Positions 1 through 6,858 of a DNA stretch of 11,343 nt are shown here, piece by piece. Both the position numbers and the translations under genes were made by a program. Each line of letters starts with the position of its first letter. Positions within the stretch are counted from its first letter, which is position 1. A model generated the notes under the pieces. That model saw only the letters and a list, made by a program, of their open reading frames with translations. It made no database searches and was not told where the DNA came from. The stretch comes from Gallionellaceae bacterium (GTDB lineage Bacteria > Pseudomonadota > Gammaproteobacteria > Burkholderiales > Gallionellaceae), in the NCBI GenBank assembly GCA_031277195.1, contig JAITMU010000193.1, forward strand, positions 1 through 11,343, read 5' to 3'.

Positions 1-96
1 GGGGGGGTGTGATAGTTTGTCTCACACCCACCCCCCCCCCCCCCCACACACACCCCCCCCCACTTGGGGGGGGTGTGTGTGGGGGGGGGGCCCCCT
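1..96. repeat. Low-complexity G/C homopolymer tract with nested hairpins
   Basis: This stretch is nearly all C-runs, G-runs and CA/TG alternation. Two inverted repeats are visible: GGGTGTGA at 5-12 against TCACACCC at 22-29, and an ACACACAC plus C-run (46-61) against a G-run plus TGTGTGTG (66-81). It has no coding character; the open frame across it would give a Pro/His/Thr/Gly-rich peptide unlike a protein. It could be a real foldback or G-quadruplex-forming tract, or an assembly or sequencing artefact at a contig end. The artefact reading seems at least as likely. Confidence 0.7.
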
Positions 97-103
97 CAAA
101 ACC

Positions 104-141
104 ACCCTCACCCTAACCCTCTCCCGCAAGCGGGAGAGGGA
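104..141. repeat. Family 2 C-rich repeat, single hairpin copy
   Basis: A CCCTCACCCTAACCC stretch leads into a perfect 11-bp hairpin, CCCTCTCCCGC (117-127) and GCGGGAGAGGG (130-140), with a 2-nt loop. It lies 22 nt past the stop codon of the chaA-like gene, so a transcript of that gene would end in this stem. No U-run follows it on the minus strand, so it is not a canonical intrinsic terminator, though it could protect the 3' end. Its CCCTAACCCTC-type flank resembles the paired element at 1305-1409. Confidence 0.6.
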
Positions 142-162
142 ATTTGAGACGGAGAATCACAA

Positions 163-1248
163 TTACGGTGTCACCAAAAACACCAGCCACATCCCCAGCA
201 AAATCAAATGCACCACGCCCGATAGCAGGCTGGCGCGACCAATCCCATAGGTAATCATCGCCATCAAAAAAGACAGCGTGAGCAAGGCCGAGCCGCCGAC
301 GGAAATGCCCAGTTCCAGCGGCGTGCCAGTCCACCAGGCAATCAGCGCCACCGTCGGCACGGTCAAGCCGATGCTGGCCACCGCCGAACCGAGCGCGAGG
401 TTGATCGAGGTTTGCAGACGATCCGCCAGCGCGGCGCGCACGGCGGTCACCGCTTCCGGCGCAAGCACGATGGCGGCGACAATCACGCCGACCAGCGTGG
501 TCGGCGCGCCCAGCGTCGCCACGCCCGCCTGAATGAAGGGCGACACGCCTTTGGCCAGCAGCACCACCGCCGTCAGGGACAGAATCAGCATGCACAGGGA
601 AATCAGCGTCGCGCGCGAAGTCGGACGCGGCACCGTGGTTTTTTCTTCGCCGTGTATCGGCGTGAAGTAATCGCGGTTGCGTATGGTCTGCACAAAGGTG
701 AACGCCAGCCACAGCAGCAAACAACAACTACTCACAAAAGCAAGCTGAGGCGTCGAATAATAGGGTCCCGGCATGGCGACGGTGTAATTGGGCAGGATCA
801 GGATGATGGCCACCATCGGCAGCAGCACCGTCAGATACGCTTGCGCGCCCTGCGTGCGAAATTCCTGCTCGCGATGCTTGATTGCGCCCACGACGATGCA
901 CAGCCCCGCCAGTCCGTGCAGCACCAGCACCACCACCGCGTGAATGGTGTCGCGCAACAGCGTCGGCTCAGGGTGGTCGCCCAGCATGATGGAGACAATC
1001 AGCCCAAGCTCGATCACCGTGACGGCCAATGCAAGAATGACTGCGCCGAACGGATCGCCGACGCGCGCGGCGACGACTTCCGCGTGATGCACCGAGGTCA
1101 ACACGCCGATCAGCAACGCCACGCCGAGAAAAACGGCTGACAACGCCGAAGTGTTGCCTTTCAGAACAAGCGCGAGCAGCAACACCAATACAGGCGCAAG
1201 CAAATTCCAGTCCGGCAGCCGTGCGGATGCGGCGCGTACGCTACTCAT
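163..1248 (-). CDS. chaA: Calcium/proton antiporter, ChaA-like (CaCA superfamily)
   Basis: Predicted inner-membrane cation/H+ exchanger that extrudes Ca2+ (and in E. coli ChaA also Na+/K+) using the proton gradient. The 361-residue protein is almost entirely hydrophobic, roughly 10-11 membrane segments, and close in length to E. coli ChaA. Both alpha-repeats of the family are present: residues about 64-90 (GDPFGAVILALAVTVIELG, with E80) and about 252-300 (LAPEAVTA with E265, then SINLALGSAVASIGLTVP). These two glutamates match the family's ion-binding acidic residues. The loop between the halves (about 188-212) is short and only mildly acidic; as I recall, E. coli ChaA has a longer Asp/His-rich stretch there. 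ATG at 1248 has GGAG nine nt upstream. The gene follows mucD on the same strand after 168 bp holding a large inverted repeat, so co-transcription is uncertain. Substrate specificity is inferred from family only. Confidence 0.88.
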   Translation of the reverse strand: MSSVRAASARLPDWNLLAPVLVLLLALVLKGNTSALSAVFLGVALLIGVLTSVHHAEVVAARVGDPFGAVILALAVTVIELGLIVSIMLGDHPEPTLLRDTIHAVVVLVLHGLAGLCIVVGAIKHREQEFRTQGAQAYLTVLLPMVAIILILPNYTVAMPGPYYSTPQLAFVSSCCLLLWLAFTFVQTIRNRDYFTPIHGEEKTTVPRPTSRATLISLCMLILSLTAVVLLAKGVSPFIQAGVATLGAPTTLVGVIVAAIVLAPEAVTAVRAALADRLQTSINLALGSAVASIGLTVPTVALIAWWTGTPLELGISVGGSALLTLSFLMAMITYGIGRASLLSGVVHLILLGMWLVFLVTP

Positions 1249-1304
1249 GTGATGATGCTCCGTTGATTGAAGGCGTATTTGGGATGTTAATACAAATTGA
1301 GGTT

Positions 1305-1409
1305 ATACCCATCCCCACCCTAACCCTCCCCTTGAAGGGGAGGGGACTTCCGCGCTCCGCCTTTCCATTCCCTCCCCTTCAAGGGGAGGGTTAGGGTGGG
1401 GATGGGTAT
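1305..1409. repeat. Family 2 paired inverted repeat between mucD and chaA
   Basis: Two perfect 40-nt inverted arms, 1305-1344 and 1370-1409, flank a 25-nt spacer. Each arm starts ATACCCATCCCCACCCTAAC on its own outer side and contains an inner palindrome, CTCCCCTT-N-AAGGGGAG. The right arm ends 7 nt from the mucD stop codon (minus strand), so the mucD mRNA would carry a very stable stem at its 3' end. No U-run follows on the minus strand, so this is not a standard terminator. It may stabilise the upstream message or reduce read-through into chaA (inference). It is related by eye to 104-141 and to the segment inside dnaX at 9786-9863. Confidence 0.9.
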
Positions 1410-1416
1410 CCCAAAT

Positions 1417-2790
1417 CTATTTATCCCCCAGCTTCAACGTAATGTACGAAGTCGTATCCCCGCGCCGCACCAGCAGCGCGACATTGCGCTGCGTCTTGGG
1501 CATTTGCTCCAGCGCGTTGTTGAATTGCTCCAGCGTGTAAACCTCTGTCGCATTCACTGCCAGAATCACGTCGCCCCGCGCCAACTGCATGGCGGCAGAT
1601 CCCTTGGCGCCGTTGACGAGCAGGCCGCCTTTCACACCCAGCTCATCCTTTTGCGCAGGTGTCAGTTCGCTCAGCGACAGGCCGAGGCGATCCACGTTGC
1701 TGGCGGCGGGTTCTGCCGCTTGCGCCTGAATCTCCTCCGTCGGCATTTCACCCACCACGAGAGAAACGTCCTTGACCACGCCCTTGCGCCACAACTGCAC
1801 AACCACCTTGGTGCCAGGACGCGCAGCGGCGACGATGCGCGGCAGATCGGCGGATGCCGTCACCGGCTTGCCGTCGAAAGCGAGAATCACGTCGCTGGCC
1901 TGGATGCCCGCCTTGTCTGCCGGACTGCCCTTTTCGATGCTGCTGATCAATGCGCCGCTGGCTTTGCTCAAACCGAAGGAATCGGCCAGTTCGCGCGTCA
2001 CCTCTTGTATCGTCACGCCGATGCGCCCGCGCGTCACCTTGCCGGTGGTGCGCAACTGATCAGCCACGTTCATCGCCACGTCAATCGGAATGGCGAACGA
2101 CAATCCCATGTAGCCGCCTGAGCGGCTGTATATCTGCGAATTGATGCCGATTACTTCGCCCTTCATGTTGAACAACGGGCCGCCGGAGTTGCCCGGGTTG
2201 ACGGCGACATCGGTCTGAATGAAGGGAACGTAATTTTCCTGCGGCAGCGAGCGCCCCTTGGCGCTGACGATGCCCGCGGTCACGCTGCTGTCGAAACCGA
2301 AGGGAGAGCCAATCGCCACCACCCATTCGCCCACTTTGAGCGCGCCCGGATCGCCCGCGGCGACTGTCGGCAAGCCGGTCGCTTCGATCTTGATCAGCGC
2401 CACGTCGGTGCGCTTGTCAACGCCTATCATTTTGGCCTTGAACTCGCGCTTGTCGGTCAGCCGCACGGTGATGCCGTCCGCCGCATTGACCACATGGGCG
2501 TTGGTCAGAATGTAGCCATCGGCGCTGATGATGAAGCCGGAACCGAGCGACTGGGTTTCGCGTTCCTGCGGCTGTTGCGGCGCAAAACGCTGGAAGAAAT
2601 CATAGAGCGGATCGTTTTTCGGCAGATTGGGCAAACCCGCCTGAGTGTCGCGCACAAGCTGGGTGGCGCTGATGTTGACGACGGCTGCGCCCTGTTTTTC
2701 CACCAGGTCGGTGAAATCGGGCAGTTCGGCGGCGGAAAGTTGTTGGGAAAAAAGGCAAACCAGAAAAACGGGAAACAGTTTTTTCAGCAT
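1417..2790 (-). CDS. mucD: Do-family periplasmic serine endopeptidase (MucD/DegP-like)
   Basis: Periplasmic protease/chaperone that degrades misfolded envelope proteins; in sigma-E/AlgU operons MucD relieves envelope stress and dampens the response. Residues 1-20 form a signal peptide (MLKK, hydrophobic core, cleavage near LSA-AE). A trypsin-like domain follows with the full triad: H99 in TNAHVV, D129 in KRTDVALIKI and S202 in GNSGGPLF. PDZ1 covers about 252-345 and PDZ2 about 365-452; 457 residues is normal for the family. ATG 2790 was chosen because GAGGA lies 5 nt upstream, whereas the in-frame ATG at 2802 has no ribosome site and would add charged residues before the signal peptide. It is fourth in rpoE-rseA-rseB-mucD, 94 nt after rseB, and probably co-transcribed. 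No trimming or active-site defect is seen. Confidence 0.95.
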   Translation of the reverse strand: MLKKLFPVFLVCLFSQQLSAAELPDFTDLVEKQGAAVVNISATQLVRDTQAGLPNLPKNDPLYDFFQRFAPQQPQERETQSLGSGFIISADGYILTNAHVVNAADGITVRLTDKREFKAKMIGVDKRTDVALIKIEATGLPTVAAGDPGALKVGEWVVAIGSPFGFDSSVTAGIVSAKGRSLPQENYVPFIQTDVAVNPGNSGGPLFNMKGEVIGINSQIYSRSGGYMGLSFAIPIDVAMNVADQLRTTGKVTRGRIGVTIQEVTRELADSFGLSKASGALISSIEKGSPADKAGIQASDVILAFDGKPVTASADLPRIVAAARPGTKVVVQLWRKGVVKDVSLVVGEMPTEEIQAQAAEPAASNVDRLGLSLSELTPAQKDELGVKGGLLVNGAKGSAAMQLARGDVILAVNATEVYTLEQFNNALEQMPKTQRNVALLVRRGDTTSYITLKLGDK

Positions 2791-2795
2791 CGTTA

Positions 2796-2800
2796 TCCTC
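2796..2800 (-). promoter_or_regulatory. Ribosome binding site of mucD
   Basis: GAGGA on the minus strand, 5 nt before ATG 2790. It overlaps the alternative upstream ATG (2800-2802), which decides the start in favour of 2790. Confidence 0.7.
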
Positions 2801-2884
2801 ATGGATTGAGCGTTGAAATCAACACTGCACGAGCTGGGGTTCCCCGATCAGAAACGCATCGGAGACGCGCCTCAATTCGTGAGT

Positions 2885-3964
2885 TTATTTCGAGTCAGTG
2901 TTACGAACAGAATCTGCAACCTGCATCACGGTGCGCGGCGGCACTTCGCCGATGACCGTGACAAGGTAATCGCCCACCAGCTTGCCATAGGCCTGGATCA
3001 AGCCTTGGCTGGACAAGCCTTCGCGATCGTCGGTATCCGCATCGCTGCCAATTTTTTCGATGAACACCGAGATGCCGGCCAGCCCATCGGAAAAAACCAA
3101 CTGAACCACCGGCGCATCCTTGCCCGGCAGTTTGCGACGCACTTCGGTGATTTTTTTGAATCCCGACGGCAGACCGCTCACCTGCCAACCGCTGACGACG
3201 GGAACCGGCTTGCCCATCATCGGCATGTGGCCGGTCATGTGCGGATCGGGACCGGCGGGCATCTCCGGCGGCGGTTTGCCCGCGTCCGACGGAGCGGAAC
3301 GCGCGTTCCGCTTGGCCTGCCCCGCATCGCGCTTGCCCGCCGCGTCCGGCATGGATTCTTCCACCCATTGACGATCAACCCCATCGCCCAGCGACAACTG
3401 CGTGAACGTGTATTGCTCGATGATTCTGCCCCGCTTGCCGATCACTTCCGTTTTCAGCAGCAAGCCGCTGCCATCTTCCGCCCACATCTTGTGGGTGTAG
3501 CGCAAATCATCCTTGGGGCGGAACAAAATCGCGCGCACCGGAAATCCGGCCACCCGCGATTCTTCACCGCCGCTTACTGTGTAATTTTCCTTCATCAGGG
3601 CAAGCTGCTTCGGCAGCATGTCCGGGAATTCCCGCTCGCTCTGGCTCAAGTCCACGCGAACCCGACGCTCGCCCAGATAACACCAGGTTTCGTTGTTGCG
3701 GCGGACGATTTCGCGGCGCGGCCCGTCCAGTCGCTCCAGACGGCTGTATTCGCCGGTGTCGTCGGAAAAATGCGCAATGCGTGAAATTTCCATGCGATCG
3801 CCAGACTGATACACAAAGGTACCCGCGTAATTCGCTTTCCGCGCGGCGAGCGCCAGATTTTGCAGCGAGTCAGGATCGTTGGGAGAAAACAGTGCGGCGG
3901 CAGATGCGCTCGTTGCCGTTGAATACAACAGTACGAGCAATGCGATGGACTTCATAACAGGCAT
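2885..3964 (-). CDS. rseB: Sigma-E regulatory protein RseB/MucB
   Basis: Periplasmic protein that binds the periplasmic part of the anti-sigma factor RseA, shields it from proteolysis and senses envelope damage. A signal peptide spans about 1-22 (MKSIALLVLLYSTATSASA). The N-terminal lipoprotein-carrier-like domain runs about 28-200, starting with the typical LALAARKANYAGTFVYQSGD and later YTHKMWAEDGSGLLLKTEV. The C-terminal domain is about 256-350 (GWQVSGLPSGFKKI, then VFSDGLAGISVFIE). Between them lies an unusually long low-complexity linker, about 203-256, rich in Ala, Lys, Pro and then Met/His (DPHMTGHMPMMG, 240-251). At 359 residues the protein is about 40 longer than classic MucB, and the linker accounts for this. 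ATG 3964 has GGGGA six nt upstream; ATG 3955 is a weaker option. It begins 12 nt after the rseA stop, third in the operon. Confidence 0.93.
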   Translation of the reverse strand: MPVMKSIALLVLLYSTATSASAAALFSPNDPDSLQNLALAARKANYAGTFVYQSGDRMEISRIAHFSDDTGEYSRLERLDGPRREIVRRNNETWCYLGERRVRVDLSQSEREFPDMLPKQLALMKENYTVSGGEESRVAGFPVRAILFRPKDDLRYTHKMWAEDGSGLLLKTEVIGKRGRIIEQYTFTQLSLGDGVDRQWVEESMPDAAGKRDAGQAKRNARSAPSDAGKPPPEMPAGPDPHMTGHMPMMGKPVPVVSGWQVSGLPSGFKKITEVRRKLPGKDAPVVQLVFSDGLAGISVFIEKIGSDADTDDREGLSSQGLIQAYGKLVGDYLVTVIGEVPPRTVMQVADSVRNTDSK

Positions 3965-3976
3965 TTACATTCCCCG

Positions 3977-4465
3977 TTAGCGTTGTCCGGAAGCGACGCG
4001 GGCATAAGCCGCATCACGCATGCCTGCGCCAGGGGAAAATTCCTGGTGAGCCATCAGGTAATCATCATTCAGAGTGCGGGGGGCGGAAGCGGGGGCGGGA
4101 GTGACTACAGGTTGCAGCGCGACGACTTGGGGCATGGTGTTATCGCCGATTTGCATGGACATCCAGCCTACCAGCGCCAGCGCGCCCACCGATGCGGCGG
4201 CGGAGACCGCATACCATTTCGCGCTCTGGCTGGCTGTTCTGCGCTGCGGCGCCAGCACGGTCGGCTCGGCTCGCAAATGTTCATACAAGGCTTGGTTGGA
4301 ACCGACGCGAACGTCGTCAGGCTGACGCAACACATCTCCGATCAAATGATAGACATCCCAATTTTCACTGCTGTCAGAATTGCGTTTCATGCGATTCAGC
4401 AAGGCGTCCGCTTCATCGTCATACAGTTCTCCGTCCATCATTGCCGAAATGTGCTGTTTCATCAT
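3977..4465 (-). CDS. rseA: Anti-sigma-E factor RseA (MucA-like), membrane protein
   Basis: Single-pass inner-membrane anti-sigma factor that sequesters RpoE until regulated proteolysis (DegS and RseP in E. coli) releases it. The N-terminal cytoplasmic sigma-binding domain covers about 1-70 and opens with the family signature ISAMMDGELYDDEADALL, followed by WDVYHLIGDVLR. A transmembrane helix lies at about 84-104, then a short periplasmic tail of about 58 residues with LNDDYLMAHQEFSPG, the RseB-facing part. At 162 residues it is shorter than E. coli RseA, and the difference is in the periplasmic part. The start is ATG 4465 or the adjacent ATG 4462; AGGTGG lies 5 or 8 nt upstream and sits inside the rpoE stop region. 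rpoE ends 2 nt before ATG 4465, so translational coupling of sigma and anti-sigma is likely (inference). Confidence 0.93.
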   Translation of the reverse strand: MMKQHISAMMDGELYDDEADALLNRMKRNSDSSENWDVYHLIGDVLRQPDDVRVGSNQALYEHLRAEPTVLAPQRRTASQSAKWYAVSAAASVGALALVGWMSMQIGDNTMPQVVALQPVVTPAPASAPRTLNDDYLMAHQEFSPGAGMRDAAYARVASGQR

Positions 4466-4467
4466 AA

Positions 4468-5067
4468 TCACCACCTGTTTTGTCCGCTGGTGCCCAACAA
4501 GGGGCGCAAGTTTTCCGCTATGGCTTCACGCGCCCGAAAAATCCGGGAGCGCACGGTACCGATGGGGCAATTCATCACATCGGCGATTTCTTCGTAACTC
4601 AAGCCCTCAATCTCACGCAAGGTCAATGCCGTGCGCAATTCATCAGGCAACTGCTGCAAGGATGAGTTCACTGCTTCAACAACCTGCTTGCTCATCAATT
4701 CGTTTTCCGGCGTGCTGACTTCATGCAACAGGCCGGCGTCTTCAAAACTTTCCGCTTCTTCCGCATCAAACGGCGTGCTGGTCGGCGCGCGACGCTTGGT
4801 GGCCAGCAGATAATTCTTGGCGGTGTTGATGCCAATGCGATACAGCCAGGTGTAGAAGGCGCTTTCTCCGCGAAACGTGGGCAATGCGCGGTACGCCTTG
4901 ATGAATGCTTCCTGCGTCACATCTTCAACCTCTGCCGAATCGCGCACAAAGCGCGCAATCAGGCGCGACAAACGGCGCTGGTACTTGGCGATCAACAGCT
5001 CGTAAGCATGTTTATCGCCACGCTGCGCCCGTTCCACCAACTGCTGATCTACTTCTCTGTCGCTCAT
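4468..5067 (-). CDS. rpoE: RNA polymerase ECF sigma factor RpoE/AlgU
   Basis: Extracytoplasmic-function sigma factor controlling the envelope-stress regulon. Sigma region 2 spans about 10-95, with the core-binding and -10 recognition motif DVTQEAFIKAYRALPTFRGE and then SAFYTWLYRIGINTAKNYL. Region 4 spans about 135-190, with the helix-turn-helix LSYEEIADVMNCPIGTVRSR. From ATG 5067 the protein is 199 residues beginning MSDREVDQQLVERAQRGD, which matches relatives. A GTG at 5091 in the same frame would add eight residues (MPEKNNQG). ATG 5067 has AGGGA directly abutting it, poor spacing for a ribosome site, so the GTG start cannot be excluded. It is first in the rpoE-rseA-rseB-mucD operon, divergent from nadB, as in Pseudomonas algU. 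Autoregulation is usual for the family and is weakly supported by a sigma-E-like box upstream. Confidence 0.96.
   Translation of the reverse strand: MSDREVDQQLVERAQRGDKHAYELLIAKYQRRLSRLIARFVRDSAEVEDVTQEAFIKAYRALPTFRGESAFYTWLYRIGINTAKNYLLATKRRAPTSTPFDAEEAESFEDAGLLHEVSTPENELMSKQVVEAVNSSLQQLPDELRTALTLREIEGLSYEEIADVMNCPIGTVRSRIFRAREAIAENLRPLLGTSGQNRW
4471..4476 (-). promoter_or_regulatory. Ribosome binding site of rseA inside the rpoE 3' end
   Basis: AGGTGG on the minus strand encodes the last two residues of RpoE (Arg-Trp) and lies 5 nt before ATG 4465. The sigma factor's terminal codons thus double as the anti-sigma ribosome site, which suits coupled production of the two. Confidence 0.65.
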
Positions 5068-5113
5068 TCCCTGATTATTTTTTTCCGGCACCCGCCGTTG
5101 TGCGGCACGCCGG

Positions 5114-5143
5114 AGTATAACCGGATGAGACTCGCAACGTCAG
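5114..5143 (-). promoter_or_regulatory. Candidate sigma-70 promoter of the rpoE operon
   Basis: Minus strand: -35 CTGACG (5138-5143, 4 of 6 to consensus), 18-nt spacer, -10 TATACT (5114-5119, 5 of 6). The predicted start near 5107 leaves a leader of about 40 nt to ATG 5067. This would give basal rpoE expression. Pattern match only. Confidence 0.5.
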
Positions 5144-5167
5144 CCAGAGTCGCGCCTTACCGGCCTG

Positions 5168-5194
5168 GTTGACACGCCAACAAGGAATTAGTTC
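5168..5194 (-). promoter_or_regulatory. Possible sigma-E-type (autoregulatory) promoter of rpoE
   Basis: Minus strand: GAACTA (5189-5194), 16-nt spacer, TCAAC (5168-5172). This resembles the GAACTT-N16-TCTGA pattern of RpoE/AlgU promoters, but the -10 element is imperfect. It overlaps the nadB promoter candidate on the other strand. The placement is the main reason to note it. Confidence 0.3.
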
Positions 5195-5197
5195 AAT
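5169..5197 (+). promoter_or_regulatory. Candidate sigma-70 promoter of nadB
   Basis: A perfect -35 TTGACA (5169-5174), 17-nt spacer and -10 TTCAAT (5192-5197, 4 of 6). The predicted start near 5204 gives a leader of about 26 nt to the nadB ATG at 5230. Confidence 0.55.
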
Positions 5198-5229
5198 CGA
5201 CATAGTGGATATTGTTATATTTATGGGTC

Positions 5230-6840
5230 ATGGCTTCTCATTCTCAAGCGCAGTATGACGTTCTCATCATCGGCAGCGGCCTCGCCGGCCTCTCGCTCGC
5301 GCTAAAACTCGCCAGTCACCGCCGCGTTGCTGTCGTTACCAAAAAATCCCTGATGGAAAGCGCCAGCGCCTGGGCGCAGGGCGGCATCGCCACCGTGCTG
5401 GGACCCGACGACACCCTGGCCGAACACATCCGCGACACGCTGAACGCTGGCGCTGGCCTGTGCGACGAAGCCGCCGCGCGCTATGTGGTCGAACATGCCA
5501 AACCCGCGCTCGACTGGTTGATCGCGCAGGGCGTGCCGTTCACCCGCGACGCGGAAGGCCGCGACTATCATCTGACGCGCGAAGGCGGCCACAGCCATCG
5601 GCGCGTCATCCACGCCGCCGACGCCACCGGCATGGCCGTGCAGCAAACCCTGATCGCAAAAGCGATGAGTCACCCGAACATTACATTGCTGGAGCAACAC
5701 ATCGCCGTGGATCTGATCACCACGCGCAAGCTCGGATGGGACGATGCGCACGGCAATCGCTGCCTCGGCGCTTATGTGCTGGACTGCCAGCGCGATGAAG
5801 TCGTCACCCTCGCCGCGCACGACACCATTCTCGCCACCGGCGGCGCGGGCAAGGTCTATCTCTACACCACCAATCCCGACACCGCCACCGGCGATGGCAT
5901 TGCGATGGGCTGGCGCGCCGGTTGCCGCGTGGCGAACATGGAGTTCATCCAGTTTCACCCCACCTGTTTGTATCATCCGCACGCAAAATCTTTCCTGATT
6001 TCCGAAGCGCTACGCGGTGAAGGCGGCCTGCTCGAACTGCCCGACGGCGAACGCTTCATGCCCTGGCACGACGACCGCGCCGAACTCGCGCCGCGCGATG
6101 TCGTCGCCCGCGCCATCGACTTCGAGATGAAAAAACGCGGGCTGGATTGCGTCTATCTCGACATCACGCACAAACCGCAGGCGTTCCTGCAGGAGCATTT
6201 CCCCACCATCTACGCGCGCTGCCTCGCGCTCGGCATCGACATGGCGCATCAGCCGATTCCCGTGGTGCCCGCGGCGCACTACACCTGCGGCGGCATCCTC
6301 ACCGATCTGGATGCGCGCACCGATCTCGACAACCTCTACGCCGTCGGCGAAACCGCCTGTACCGGTCTGCACGGCGCAAACCGCCTCGCCAGCAATTCGC
6401 TGCTTGAATGCATGGTATTCGCCGACGCCGCCGCGCGCGACATTCTCAGCAAGCCGTTGACCGGAACTGTTGCGCTACCGCAATGGGATGAAAGCCGCGT
6501 GACCGACGCCGACGAAGAAATCGTCATCTCGCACAACTGGGATGAATTGCGACGCTTCATGTGGGATTATGTCGGCATCGTGCGCACCACCAAACGGCTG
6601 GAACGCGCGCAACATCGCATCCGCCTGCTGCACGAAGAAATCAACGAGTATTACGCCAACTTCCACGTCACTGCCGATTTGCTGGAACTGCGTAATCTGG
6701 TGATGTCGGCGGATTTGATCGTGCAAAGCGCGCTCGCGCGGCGCGAAAGCCGAGGGCTGCATTACAGCAAGGATTTTCCTGAGATGCTGCCGACGGCGCT
6801 GCCAACGGTGCTGGTGCCGTCGGGGTATGGCGGGAGATAA
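5230..6840 (+). CDS. nadB: L-aspartate oxidase NadB
   Basis: FAD-dependent cytoplasmic enzyme that oxidises L-aspartate to iminoaspartate, which NadA condenses with dihydroxyacetone phosphate to quinolinate in de novo NAD synthesis. The dinucleotide-binding motif is at 12-25 (LIIGSGLAGLSLAL). The capping-domain signature HLTREGGHSHRRVIHAADATG starts at 114. ILATGGAGKVYLYTTNPDTA is at 200-219, EFIQFHPT at 238-245, SEALRGEGG at 258-266 and ELAPRDVVARAI at 285-296. AAHYTCGG and GLHGANRLASNSLLEC follow, then a helical C-terminal domain. The 536 residues match E. coli NadB (540) closely, and all family motifs are intact. ATG 5230 is preferred over an upstream TTG at 5212, though its ribosome site (GGG) is weak. 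No nadA or nadC is adjacent. Its place beside rpoE is a conserved arrangement; it is tail to tail with the ygfX-like gene. Confidence 0.97.
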   Translation: MASHSQAQYDVLIIGSGLAGLSLALKLASHRRVAVVTKKSLMESASAWAQGGIATVLGPDDTLAEHIRDTLNAGAGLCDEAAARYVVEHAKPALDWLIAQGVPFTRDAEGRDYHLTREGGHSHRRVIHAADATGMAVQQTLIAKAMSHPNITLLEQHIAVDLITTRKLGWDDAHGNRCLGAYVLDCQRDEVVTLAAHDTILATGGAGKVYLYTTNPDTATGDGIAMGWRAGCRVANMEFIQFHPTCLYHPHAKSFLISEALRGEGGLLELPDGERFMPWHDDRAELAPRDVVARAIDFEMKKRGLDCVYLDITHKPQAFLQEHFPTIYARCLALGIDMAHQPIPVVPAAHYTCGGILTDLDARTDLDNLYAVGETACTGLHGANRLASNSLLECMVFADAAARDILSKPLTGTVALPQWDESRVTDADEEIVISHNWDELRRFMWDYVGIVRTTKRLERAQHRIRLLHEEINEYYANFHVTADLLELRNLVMSADLIVQSALARRESRGLHYSKDFPEMLPTALPTVLVPSGYGGR

Positions 6841-6858
6841 ATCGGGGTCGGCATCCCC

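Noticed and set aside
412..1140. Long open frame on the plus strand opposite chaA
   Set aside because: Its Arg/Gln/His-rich translation has no family features and it is antisense to a well-supported membrane protein; a GC-driven shadow.
2848..2878. Possible sigma-E promoter before mucD (GAATTG, then TCTGA)
   Set aside because: The spacer is 20 nt and the -35 match is poor, so it does not fit the 16-17 nt requirement.
2813..3784. 323-codon open frame on the plus strand opposite rseB
   Set aside because: Low-complexity composition and full overlap with rseB, which has a signal peptide, domains and a ribosome site.
5302..5982. 226-codon open frame on the minus strand opposite nadB
   Set aside because: Antisense shadow; nadB has every expected family motif across this stretch.
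6841..6858. Terminator between convergent nadB and the ygfX-like gene
   Set aside because: Only a 4-bp GGGG/CCCC pairing with no T-run; too weak to call.
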